A DNA stretch of 49,809 nucleotides from Candidatus Methanoperedens sp. (GTDB taxonomy: Archaea > Halobacteriota > Methanosarcinia > Methanosarcinales > Methanoperedenaceae), in NCBI GenBank assembly GCA_012026835.1, contig VEPN01000021.1, forward strand, positions 1 through 49,809. Direction: 5' to 3'. Below are positions 24,336 through 33,100 of the stretch, piece after piece. How positions within the stretch are numbered: the first letter of the stretch is position 1; each line of letters begins with the position of its first letter. The notes beneath the pieces are model-generated. The model had not been told where the DNA came from and searched no databases. It saw nothing but the letters and a program-made list of their open reading frames with translations. Both the position numbers and the translations under genes were made by a program.

Positions 24336-25376
24336 TCATTTTACTGACCCTGCAACCTTCATCGTCTCTTCTTCGCCAAAAGTTGTGGATAGCATTAATT
24401 CGATATTGCCGTTATTCCAGACAAGCATATTGGAACCCGGCATGGATATCAGCTTCCCTTCAACACCGTTGATGCTGACCTTTTCAACTTCGCCAAAATC
24501 CGGCTGTGGGGTATTATCAACCGTTCTTTCAGTGAGAACAAACGTGCTCGAACCGTTCACATATAAGAGAGATACGCTTTCTTTATTATCAAATTTGAAT
24601 ACCGTGGCGTTGCTAAATTTATAACCTGAAGGCAGGTACGAAGGCGAAAGAATTGTGAAATTGACTTCTTTCCTGGCTTCCTCAAGCGTCATTTGTTTGA
24701 ATTCCGGGGGCTCTCTTTCAACAATCTTTGCGCCTTCAGGCATCTTGAGCTCGAATTCGCCATCCGGTATGCCGGTGTTGAATTTTATATCTCGGTATTC
24801 CACGGAAGTTATGAGCTTATCATTTTTATCAAATATCTCTATCTTAAGAGGCATCCAGGTTTCGCTGTCCACCCACATGCTGTAGTGTATGCCCATGAGC
24901 TTGCTGTTGTCTTTGGGTGATGCCTTGATGAGATATACGCTTCGCCCCTCAAAGTTTTCCGTTCCCTGGTAGGATATATCAGTCTGGTTCAGGATTTCCT
25001 TAATGAACCGGGTGTAATCCGGCTCATACGACCGTTCTGTCTCTGGAATAGCCATCCTTGTCACTTCATTTTTACCGGGGTAGTAATTCCATATAGTCTT
25101 GCCGTCATTGACCATAATCTGCCCTGCCATTTCGGCAGGTTCAAGATATTCAAACCTGCTCTTACCCGGCATTTTATTCATTATTTTTGCTTTTGCTATC
25201 TTGCTTTCATTTCCAAAAGCATATGATGTTACCATTGTAGCAGAAAAATCCTTAATGCTTTCCTGCTTCTCTTTCATCTGCTGTGCTATTTGTTCCGCTG
25301 ACATATTCGCAGTACATCCCGAAATGAGAGATACGACAATGATTGCCAGCAGAACTAATCCTGTTCTTTTTATCAT
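24336..25376 (-). CDS. LolA-like lipoprotein with DUF4367-like C-terminal domain
   Basis: Lipobox SLISGC after a hydrophobic start predicts a lipid-anchored exported protein. Residues about 30-220 follow the outer-membrane-lipoprotein-sorting (LolA/LolB-like) pattern: SIKDFSATMVTSYAFGN, PGKSRFEYLEP, NDGKTIWNYYPGKNEV, YSMWVDSETWMPLKIEIFD. The C-terminal part (YLPSGYKFSNATVF...VSINGVEGKLIS) looks like DUF4367. Archaea lack an outer membrane, so it probably binds lipids or hydrophobic ligands at the cell surface. It lies between the two MGWC operons on the same strand. Confidence 0.82.
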   Translation of the reverse strand: MIKRTGLVLLAIIVVSLISGCTANMSAEQIAQQMKEKQESIKDFSATMVTSYAFGNESKIAKAKIMNKMPGKSRFEYLEPAEMAGQIMVNDGKTIWNYYPGKNEVTRMAIPETERSYEPDYTRFIKEILNQTDISYQGTENFEGRSVYLIKASPKDNSKLMGIHYSMWVDSETWMPLKIEIFDKNDKLITSVEYRDIKFNTGIPDGEFELKMPEGAKIVEREPPEFKQMTLEEARKEVNFTILSPSYLPSGYKFSNATVFKFDNKESVSLLYVNGSSTFVLTERTVDNTPQPDFGEVEKVSINGVEGKLISMPGSNMLVWNNGNIELMLSTTFGEEETMKVAGSVK

Positions 25377-25454
25377 TTTGTTCCTCCTTTTTATTTTTGT
25401 TAAAACGTGACCCTCATCCCGTTTTTCATCACGTCGATAACTGTTTGATCTGGG

Positions 25455-25823
25455 TCATTTGCTGTTATCTACAGCGTAAATATCCTTTTTACCTAATACC
25501 AATGTCTTACAGTTTTTCTTTTCCCAGTAAACTATCTCAAAGAATTTTATCCAGATAATGAATAGAAAACCGGAAGTAAAAGCCAAAGTTTCCTCCCTGC
25601 CGAAAGTATGCCCGGAGTACCAGAACAAAATCGGGCTTGAGACGAGAGTGATAGCTATAACCACTTTGGCTTTTCTGGAATAATTCATCTTTCCCAATAG
25701 CGCCATTTTGTCCAGGGTCTTCAATCCGAATTGCAGTTCCAGGATTCTTTTATTATTTGTAATCATACTCGCATTCGGGCACCAGCCCATGATTTTCCTA
25801 ATGCCTTCAGTAAAAGCAGTCAT
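25455..25823 (-). CDS. Short MGWCPN/DUF1673-like membrane protein, internally shortened
   Basis: Starts MTAFTEGIRKIMGWCPNA, so the N-terminal module is intact. It then passes quickly to the C-terminal half known from 22306-22923: two hydrophobic helices, FTSGFLFIIWIKFFEIVYWE, and YAVD at the end. About 80 residues of the middle are absent relative to the full form. It is the last gene of operon B, 11 bp after the previous stop. It could be a natural short variant or the product of an in-frame deletion. Confidence 0.65.
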   Translation of the reverse strand: MTAFTEGIRKIMGWCPNASMITNNKRILELQFGLKTLDKMALLGKMNYSRKAKVVIAITLVSSPILFWYSGHTFGREETLAFTSGFLFIIWIKFFEIVYWEKKNCKTLVLGKKDIYAVDNSK

Positions 25824-25834
25824 CTTATCCTCTC

Positions 25835-26518
25835 TTATATTGGCTTATTTTCAGCAAATTCTTTCAATATCAAAAATTCATGTTCATTGCGGGGGTAGAG
25901 CAATATGTCACCGCCATCTGCATTGATTTTTATGATCTTCGTGTTATTATATATCCGGATGCTAAAATATAGGATGTATACCCATAGAAATATTGAAATA
26001 ATGAACATGTTAGTCCATATCGGGCCTTTGAGAGTGAATAATAAGAAAACCAGTTGCATAGAGGCCAAAATTAACAAAGCCAAATGCCGAAGTTTGTTCC
26101 TGCTGGCACTATTCTCAATTATTTCCATGCTGCGGATGCTATTTTTAGGGATCAGGACTTCTTTTGATAATGGCGCGCTTATTTTCAATGTTCCATTTCC
26201 TATGGATGCCTTTGACCTGCCAAATATAAAAACAAGAGCAATATATACAAAAAATGAAGGGAACACATACATGTATGTGCCTGCCCTCTCACTTCCGATC
26301 AAAACCAGGGCTATGAAACCCAGAAGAACTGCCAGCATGCGCCATTCATAGATGCTCTGGATAGGCACATCCATCTTCCTGACAGTATTATCGCTGGCAG
26401 GAGGTTTATTGGAATAGGAGTAATCTGAAATAAACACATAATCAATACCCGGGTCTGCCTTTTTCAACGGGCACCAGCCCATCAGTTTCTTTTTGATGTT
26501 CCCGATTGCTGCATTCAT
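25835..26518 (-). CDS. Membrane protein with MGWCP module, paralog of 23101-23835
   Basis: Opens with AIGNIKKKLMGWCPLKK. A linker, two hydrophobic helices, a beta-rich middle (IGNGTLKISAPLSKEV, IPKNSIRSMEIIENSAS), two further helices and a soluble tail with ILLYPRNEHEFLILKEFA. The order of parts equals that of 23101-23835, although sequence similarity is low outside the module. It overlaps its upstream neighbour by 4 bp (ATGA). Function unknown. Confidence 0.68.
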   Translation of the reverse strand: MNAAIGNIKKKLMGWCPLKKADPGIDYVFISDYSYSNKPPASDNTVRKMDVPIQSIYEWRMLAVLLGFIALVLIGSERAGTYMYVFPSFFVYIALVFIFGRSKASIGNGTLKISAPLSKEVLIPKNSIRSMEIIENSASRNKLRHLALLILASMQLVFLLFTLKGPIWTNMFIISIFLWVYILYFSIRIYNNTKIIKINADGGDILLYPRNEHEFLILKEFAENKPI

Positions 26519-27024
26519 GCTTTGCCCCCCGCGTCCAGCGCCTCGATAGCAGGTTTCTGGAGCCTGTGCACGATTATTATCTTGTTATTTTTCCGTTCCC
26601 AGTACACAATCTGGAAATAATTTATCCATGCTGTTAAAAATAAACCTGATGTAAAAGCCCCGGTCTTTCCTGCAGCGTGGAAGAGATGATTGGAATACCA
26701 GAGAAAGAGAAAGCTAAAAATAATTATAATCGCCAGCACAATAACCCCTTTCCTTGTAACCTTGATCGACCCGCGGAGCACCATTTCGTCTATCGAACGC
26801 AATCCCGATGACCAGGTTACTGCCCAGAACAGAGTCCCTGCAAAAATTGCTGCAAGGAAAAATTCAGTATTACTCATCCCCTCCCCGTCGATGAGCCATG
26901 CAATGGCTGGTAGAGTGAGCAGGACAGAATATAGCATCGCCCTGTGGCGGAATCTATTCCACCATCTGGCGGCGGTGCGATTTGACCCGCCATCAGGTTC
27001 ATTTATCGCGATGTCAATCATCAT
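26515..27024 (-). CDS. DUF1673-like membrane protein lacking the MGWCPN module
   Basis: Compared with 22306-22923 it begins directly at the linker (NEPDGGSNRTAARWWNRFRHR) and keeps four hydrophobic helices plus FTSGLFLTAWINYFQIVYWE near the end. The whole MGWC module is missing, although the start codon is coupled to the HTH copy B stop by ATGA. This suggests the gene was trimmed from its 5' end, perhaps by recombination behind the regulator. Whether it still works is unknown. Confidence 0.68.
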   Translation of the reverse strand: MMIDIAINEPDGGSNRTAARWWNRFRHRAMLYSVLLTLPAIAWLIDGEGMSNTEFFLAAIFAGTLFWAVTWSSGLRSIDEMVLRGSIKVTRKGVIVLAIIIIFSFLFLWYSNHLFHAAGKTGAFTSGLFLTAWINYFQIVYWERKNNKIIIVHRLQKPAIEALDAGGKA

Positions 27025-27467
27025 ACCAGCCCCCTCAACTTCTCAAATAGCTCCTCAGCAAGCTTCGTCGGGTCATCAGTCCTCTCAAGCTTGATCTTAA
27101 TCTCGTCAGCAAAGTCCCACAGCAGCTCAATGCACTGCGCATACCTCGTGCAGGCGCCGCAGTTCCCTTCATGCTCGTACCACACCTGCATCCCGTGCTT
27201 GGCAGAGACAAAGATAATAGCGTCAGCATTAAATGGCACAGAGTGGCCGAAGAGGACGCCGCGCTTTGCATTCACCCTCTCCACTTCTATCTGGTTCGCG
27301 CGCGCCATCTCAAGCAGCGTCTCTTCTATCCGCTCATCCATTGTTAGAAGCGCCCTTGATACCGCCTGCTTTGAGATATTATGCAGGCGCGCGATATTCA
27401 CATTCAGAAGGCCGCCGCGCCGTAGCTTCCAGAACTCGAACTGTTTATCATTCAGGGGGAGGAACAT
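27021..27467 (-). CDS. HTH regulator with cysteine motif, copy B
   Basis: Same 148-residue architecture as copy A: HTH (NDKQFEFWKLRRGGLLNVNI, ISKQAVSRALLTMDERI), VSAKHGMQVWYEHEG, NCGACTRYAQC, helical end. The few differences include F29H next to the HTH turn and NAPA to NADA. It heads operon B, followed by three membrane-protein genes joined by ATGA overlaps. The high similarity at both protein and DNA level points to a recent duplication or gene conversion. It may be autoregulatory or sense redox or metal state through the cysteines. Confidence 0.8.
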   Translation of the reverse strand: MFLPLNDKQFEFWKLRRGGLLNVNIARLHNISKQAVSRALLTMDERIEETLLEMARANQIEVERVNAKRGVLFGHSVPFNADAIIFVSAKHGMQVWYEHEGNCGACTRYAQCIELLWDFADEIKIKLERTDDPTKLAEELFEKLRGLV

Positions 27468-27500
27468 GGGTCAATATATGCACGTTTACTATTTAAAGAT
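27468..27500 (-). promoter_or_regulatory. Promoter of operon B
   Basis: Near-identical to 24279-24311: the minus strand carries CTTTAAATAGTAAAC as TATA element about 25 nt before the ATG at 27467, implying a leaderless mRNA. The match with copy A stops within a few bases beyond this block, which marks the edge of the duplication. Confidence 0.6.
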
Positions 27501-27649
27501 TATGAGTTGTAAAAAGAGGGTTTATATACTCCAGCCTTTACCACAAGTGTTATTTTATTTTGTTTTTTTTAATACTCATGATTAACATATATGCCTTGGT
27601 ATCGTAAGATTAAAATATTAAGAACTCTTATTATGATATGGGAGCAAAC

Positions 27650-28027
27650 ATGAAATCTATTGAGATAAAACAACTTGACGAGAAAAATGAAGAGATCGCA
27701 GACGCTCTTATTGCCATAGGCATGAGCAGGAATATTGCAAGAACACTCAGCTATCTTCAGAACGTGAACGAAGCCACATCAGTGAACCTTGAAAGGGGGA
27801 CAGGGCTGCGGCAGCCGGAAGTCAGCATTGCCATGAAGCAACTGAAAGAACGTAACTGGATAGTTGAGCGCGAAGAGAAAAAACCAGGCAAAGGGAGACC
27901 ATACAGAATTTATTCTCTCAAAATCGGGTTTAACAACATAATTGCCGACCTTGAAAAGCAGAAGAGAAAATCGGCAGATGAGGTACAACTCAGGTTAAAG
28001 AGATTGAAGGAATTGGGAAAAGAGTAA
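27650..28027 (+). CDS. TrmB/MarR-like winged-helix transcriptional regulator
   Basis: After a short N-terminus comes ALIAIGMSRNIARTLSYLQN, typical of TrmB-like archaeal regulators, then the winged helix ERGTGLRQPEVSIAMKQLKE and WIVEREEKKPGKGRPYRIYSL, and a coiled C-terminal helix for dimerisation. There is no sugar-binding domain. The ATG at 27650 has GGGAG upstream; 27638 is the alternative. It is divergent from operon B and could control it, though its own target cannot be read. Confidence 0.75.
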   Translation: MKSIEIKQLDEKNEEIADALIAIGMSRNIARTLSYLQNVNEATSVNLERGTGLRQPEVSIAMKQLKERNWIVEREEKKPGKGRPYRIYSLKIGFNNIIADLEKQKRKSADEVQLRLKRLKELGKE

Positions 28028-28082
28028 ACCGAATCAATAAAGTATATATTGCAATCCTTCATATTCAGATGAGGTGATAACG

Positions 28083-28382
28083 ATGCAGGCTGAAGTTTCA
28101 ACGTTGTTCGGTTTAAACATGTACACTATTAAGGGTATTTACATCGGAAAAGTAAATGATGTTATGCTTGAAGTTAACGATAAAAAAGTTACAGGTCTTG
28201 CAGTGGGGAAACTGAATCCGGACGTGTTTGATACTTCTTCCAGCAAGGGAGTGGTTATCCCGTACAGGTGGGTCACAGCCGTGGGTGATGTCGTTCTTAT
28301 CAGGCATGTCAAGGACCAGTTTAAGAAACCCGAAGACATGGCTGAAGATTATGAAATTAGTGAAGACGAGGAAGAACAATAG
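28083..28382 (+). CDS. PRC-barrel domain protein
   Basis: A small beta-barrel protein: GLNMYTIKGIYIGKVNDVML, KVTGLAVGKLNPDVF, GVVIPYRWVTAVGDVVLIR, then an acidic tail. PRC-barrel proteins of this size are common in euryarchaea and are linked to RNA metabolism or membrane association. GAGGTGAT before 28083 (not 28074) sets the start. It ends with TAG about 30 bp before thg1 and may share its transcript. Confidence 0.85.
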   Translation: MQAEVSTLFGLNMYTIKGIYIGKVNDVMLEVNDKKVTGLAVGKLNPDVFDTSSSKGVVIPYRWVTAVGDVVLIRHVKDQFKKPEDMAEDYEISEDEEEQ

Positions 28383-28412
28383 GTCTTGGGCGACATTTTT
28401 CCTGAAAATGAG

Positions 28413-29138
28413 ATGAAGGAGAGGGAAATCTATTCCGACCTGCGCATATTTCCCCCCTTTGCAGTAAGGATTGATGGTAGAGGCTTTCGGCGCGCTCTTG
28501 AAATACTGGAACTGAAAAAACCGTATGATGAAAAGTTTGCCCGCGCCATGGCAAATTCTGCGGAGGTCTTATTTAAGGAAAGCGGTTTAAATCCATTGTT
28601 CGCCTTTGCGTTCTCAGATGAGATAAGTTTCTTTTTTTTTGAGATGCCTTATAATTACAGGATTGAGAAGGTCGATTCGATAATTCCAAGCTTTATTTCT
28701 TCAGCGTTTACCATCCAGTTTGACCTGAAAAATCCCCTGGCATTTGATTCAAGGGTCATCCTGCTGGGAAAGGAGGATATTTACAGGTATCTTTTATGGA
28801 GACAGGCTGAGACCTGGAGAAACCATGTAAGTTCTTATGGATATTATACTCTGCGAAACACGGGGTTGAGCGAGAGTGATGCTGCGGGCCGTTTAAAGAA
28901 CATGAAGGCAGGCGAGATACATGAACTTGTGTTCAGCCACGGCATTAATCTTGCAGAAACTCCCGCCTGGCAGAGATGCGGCATACTGGTTTACAGGGAA
29001 ATGTTTGAGAAACAGGGATATGACCCCATCAAAAAAGCCGGGGTCAGGACACAAAGGACCAGGATAATCCAGGAATGGAATACACCAATATTCAAGACCC
29101 AAAAAGGGCAGCAACTTATTCATCGACTCGTATCATGA
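28413..29138 (+). CDS. thg1: tRNA(His) guanylyltransferase (Thg1)
   Basis: Adds or repairs the G-1 residue of tRNA(His), or acts as a 3'-5' polymerase in archaea. Motifs are PPFAVRIDGRGFRRA (first metal Asp), AFAFSDEISFFFF (second metal Asp), LLWRQAETWRNHVSSYGYYT and LRNTGLSESDAAGRL. Start 28413 (MKEREIYSDL) matches the usual N-terminus; a TTG at 28386 is possible. In Methanosarcina acetivorans this gene has an in-frame UAG read as pyrrolysine; no TAG interrupts it here. Confidence 0.92.
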   Translation: MKEREIYSDLRIFPPFAVRIDGRGFRRALEILELKKPYDEKFARAMANSAEVLFKESGLNPLFAFAFSDEISFFFFEMPYNYRIEKVDSIIPSFISSAFTIQFDLKNPLAFDSRVILLGKEDIYRYLLWRQAETWRNHVSSYGYYTLRNTGLSESDAAGRLKNMKAGEIHELVFSHGINLAETPAWQRCGILVYREMFEKQGYDPIKKAGVRTQRTRIIQEWNTPIFKTQKGQQLIHRLVS

Positions 29139-29215
29139 TATTCGGGTCAATTTTTGCCTGTATCAATACATTATATAATCAATAAAATAGTAGCTCCCGA
29201 TTTGAGGTATCCATA

Positions 29216-30190
29216 ATGGAGATCACACCTGTACTCATTGCAGCTTTTGCAGTAGCTGTTTTCATGGGGCTTAATATCGGTGGCAACAATGCCGCCGCCG
29301 CAATGGGAGCAGCTTATGGTGCAAAGGTGCGCACAAAATACCAGGCAGTAATATTGATAGGTGTATTCTCCCTGCTGGGGGCTGTGTTCAGCGGCGGGGA
29401 AGTGATAAAGACTCTGGGCAAAGGGATTCTCCCATCCGGGACAATACTGATGGAAGGGGCCATTGTGGCCGTCGCTGCCGCCGGTATAACCGTATTCCTT
29501 GCAAATATTCTGCGAGTTCCCATATCCACAAGCCAGGCAGCCGTGGGAGCCGTGGTCGGGATCGGGCTCTTCTATGCTCCCTCAAAAATAAACACTCCTC
29601 TTCTCGGGTATATTGTGAGCTGGTGGGTGGTCACCCCGCTTCTTGCCTGGCTGCTTGCGTATATTATGGGCAAATACCTTTACACCGATATTCTTGTCTG
29701 GCTTGCAGACCACCATGAATCAGATATCTCGATACGTAAATCCCTGAACATACTTTTGACGATTTCAGGCTGCTATGTTGCGTATTCAGCAGGTGCAAAT
29801 AACGCGGCGAACGCTGTCGGCCCCATTGTCGGTGCGGGCGGGATGGAGCCCTTTTACGGTTCCATATTTGCCGGCCTTGCCATCGGTCTTGGCGCCCTTC
29901 TCATGGGCGGCCGTGTTCTTGATACCGTGGGAAAGGAGATCACCGAACTCTGCGTAATCAGGGCAACATTCGTTGAGTTCACATCAGCCATAATCGTCCA
30001 TATAGCTTCGATCCTTGGGGTCCCGGTATCGCTCGGGGAGATAGTAGCTGCCGGAGTGATAGGGATAGGATGTGCCAACAGCGGCATGCATATAGTAAAA
30101 GGGGAAGTTGTAAAGAAAATAGCGATCGCATGGGTAATCTCACCACTCCTTGCAGGGGTAGTGGCATTTGTTTTAATGAACCTGATTTAG
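29216..30190 (+). CDS. pit: PiT-family inorganic phosphate transporter
   Basis: About ten hydrophobic helices with the two PHO4 signature repeats, GGNNAAAAMGAAYGAKV near the N-terminus and AGANNAANAVGPIVGA near the middle. 324 residues is a standard length for archaeal PiT proteins, which import phosphate with a cation. It has its own promoter region (TTATATAATC before the start). The last 18 bp overlap the convergent kinase gene. It ends with TAG. Confidence 0.93.
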   Translation: MEITPVLIAAFAVAVFMGLNIGGNNAAAAMGAAYGAKVRTKYQAVILIGVFSLLGAVFSGGEVIKTLGKGILPSGTILMEGAIVAVAAAGITVFLANILRVPISTSQAAVGAVVGIGLFYAPSKINTPLLGYIVSWWVVTPLLAWLLAYIMGKYLYTDILVWLADHHESDISIRKSLNILLTISGCYVAYSAGANNAANAVGPIVGAGGMEPFYGSIFAGLAIGLGALLMGGRVLDTVGKEITELCVIRATFVEFTSAIIVHIASILGVPVSLGEIVAAGVIGIGCANSGMHIVKGEVVKKIAIAWVISPLLAGVVAFVLMNLI

Positions 30191-33100
30191 GTATTTTGGT
30201 ATTTCAACAACAAAAACCGCCCCGCCTTCGGGATTATCTTCCACCCATGTCCTGCCGTTATGCAGTTCTACAATTCTCATGGCAATTGCAAGGCCCAGGC
30301 CTGAACCCTTAACACCAGTCTTATCCATACGATTGAACCTCTCAAATATCCTGGCTTTATCCGTGTCGTTTATGCCTTCACCGAAATCAATTATTTTTAT
30401 CCTCCAGGACTTTCCGCCGTCTTCCCCTTCCAGAACGACCTTTTTACCCATGGAAGCATATTTTATAGCGTTGGATATAAAATTTTCAAAAACTTCCCCA
30501 ATTATCCTGTTGCACCTGGCTGGCATGCTCCGGGTAATGTAATTTTCAATCTCCATTTCCTTGCCGGTTGCAAGTGGAACAAGAGTTTCAATAACTTTTT
30601 CGGTTAAAACTTTCAAATCAGTATATTCCAATTCAATGCTTTCCAGACCCTCAAGCCTGGAGTACCGGGTAGCGTTATCGATCAGATCCATTCCCTTTAC
30701 AAGATTTCTTTTAACGGTCTCCAGGTAAGCTATTTTCTCAGGATTTGTCTCACTTTCCTTAAGGATTTCAATATAGCCATTTGCAGTGTTGAGAGGATTT
30801 AAAAGGTCATGGTGCATAATATCAATAAAAAGTTCTTTCATGCGGTTGGATTCTTCAAGCTCTTTTGTATATTTCGTTATTGCTTCCTCGGCAAGTTTAC
30901 GCTTAGTTATATCCCTGTCAAATGCAAGTATATATTTATGATCTCCAAGTTCAAGTAATCCTGCATTCATCTCGACTGGAAATACAGTGTTGTCCTTCCT
31001 GCGGTGGTAAATATCTTTTTTGATCTTCTCCCCTTTCAGCATGCGCTGGATGAGTTCAGGAGCGATTCTGGCAATATCAGGTGTGTCAAGTTCTGTTATT
31101 TTCATAGCCAGTAGTTCATTGATAGAATACCCATGCATTTCTGCTGCCGCCTGATTTGCAGCCACTATACTACCTGCTTTTTCTTCCTCTGTATCCAGGA
31201 TAAAAATGGCGTCACCCGCATTTTCGAACAGCGTCCGATAACGCGTCTCACTCTCCTTTAGAGCCTCCTCTGCCCTCTTGCGATCTGTGATATCTTTGAT
31301 GACACCAACCATAGCTATGGGCTTACCTTTTGTGTCTTTAACCATGGACGTTGTAAGCCAAATAGGTATATCCCGCCCGTCCTTATGTCTTACCATGAGT
31401 TCCCCCTCCCAGGTACCAGTCTCTTGGATAGAGGGAAGAATCACCCTGGTAGCAAACTGGGAATCAACATTCAGCTCATTGACGTGCTTCCCATTAAATT
31501 CCAATCTGGAAAAACCATAGATCTTCTCCACCGCCTTGTTGGAATAGATTATATGTCCATCCAGGTTTACAATTTGAACACCGTCCGGGGCTTCTTCCAC
31601 GGCATTTGAGTACAGCCTGAGCGCCTCATCAATGCGCTTTCGTTCCGTGATGTCACGTACATATTCGATAGCCCCTCTCATCTGCCCGGTTGTTGAATCT
31701 ATCATCGGGAAACTATAAATTTCCACCCATCCGATATTCTCTCCATGAGCACCACTTTTTGGAACGACCTCATGTGCAGATTCGCCGGTTTTAAGTGTTT
31801 TAATGGCGGGGCAGGACTCACATGGTTCGCTCCGGCTGTGATAGGCTTCGTAGCACTTCTTACCAACCAGTGGTAAGTTATGCGGATACCATTTTTCAGC
31901 CGTAGGGTTTGTGCGGATAATATTCATGTCCTTATCAATGATGCCAATACCATCCTGTATACTTGCAAAAATGCTTTCTAAGAAGCGTTCAGCCTCCCGT
32001 ATTTTCTCTTCTGCCCGCCTGCGGTCTGTGATGTCTCTTACGACCTTAATTCCTGCCACGATTTTACCTGTCGAATCCCTCAAAGGTGAAGTCGTAAATT
32101 CAAAGTAGGAAGTTACCCCATCTGTGACCAGTTTTTTTTCCGCCCTGTGTATCTTCCCATCTTTTAAGGATAGTTCAACAGGGCAGTCTTTACAGATTGT
32201 ATCCTCATTCCCATAAGTTTTATAACAGTACTCGCCAACACGGTTCCCAAACAAATCGTTCTGTATCTGGTTTTGATAAGTTATTTTATAATCAGTATCC
32301 TGGATAATAATCCCGTCACCTATGGCCGAAATAATTGCATTTGACTTGTTTTTCTCTTCCTCTGCTCTTGTGATGGCCGCCTCAAGTGCCTTCTCCACCT
32401 GCTTGCGTTCTGTAATGTCCCTGATTATCGCCATTTCAGCAAGTTCCCCATCGTATTCGATTAGAGACGCATTTATTTCAACGGGTATGTTTTTACCGTC
32501 TTTTGAGATTAGTTCTATTTCACATTTATTCGGGACATCCTCTCCTGCTATTCTTCTTTTATACCTTGCAAGCACAAATCCTTTGAAATCAGGGTAAATA
32601 AAATCAATGAATGGCTTTCCTATTGCATCTTTAATACTGAATCCTGTAATTTCAGCCATCCTTGTATTTGCGAATTTTAGCATGCCATCCTGGACAATAA
32701 CAATGCCGTCATTTCCTTTTTCAACAAGGGTCGAATACTTTTTTTCACTTGCCTGTAATGCTAGTTCTGCTCTCTTGCTCTCTGTTACATCTCTTGCAAT
32801 CCCCATGCTTGCGACCCGGCCCTGATAGGTTATGAGCCCAATTCTCATACTGGCAGTGATTCTCGTTCCATTCTTGCAAAAGCCACGTATCTCGTATTCA
32901 TCAGGAACTTTTTCCCCATATAACCTCCTCAGATAACGATCTTCAACCATTTCTATATCTTCCGGCGCTATAAATTGCCTGAAATCCATGCCGATCATTT
33001 CTTCCTTGGTGAACCCGGCAATCCTGGCATAAGCTTCATTTACATATTGGAATTTTGCATCCTGGATAATGAATACGCCATCCTGGATATTTTCAACCAG

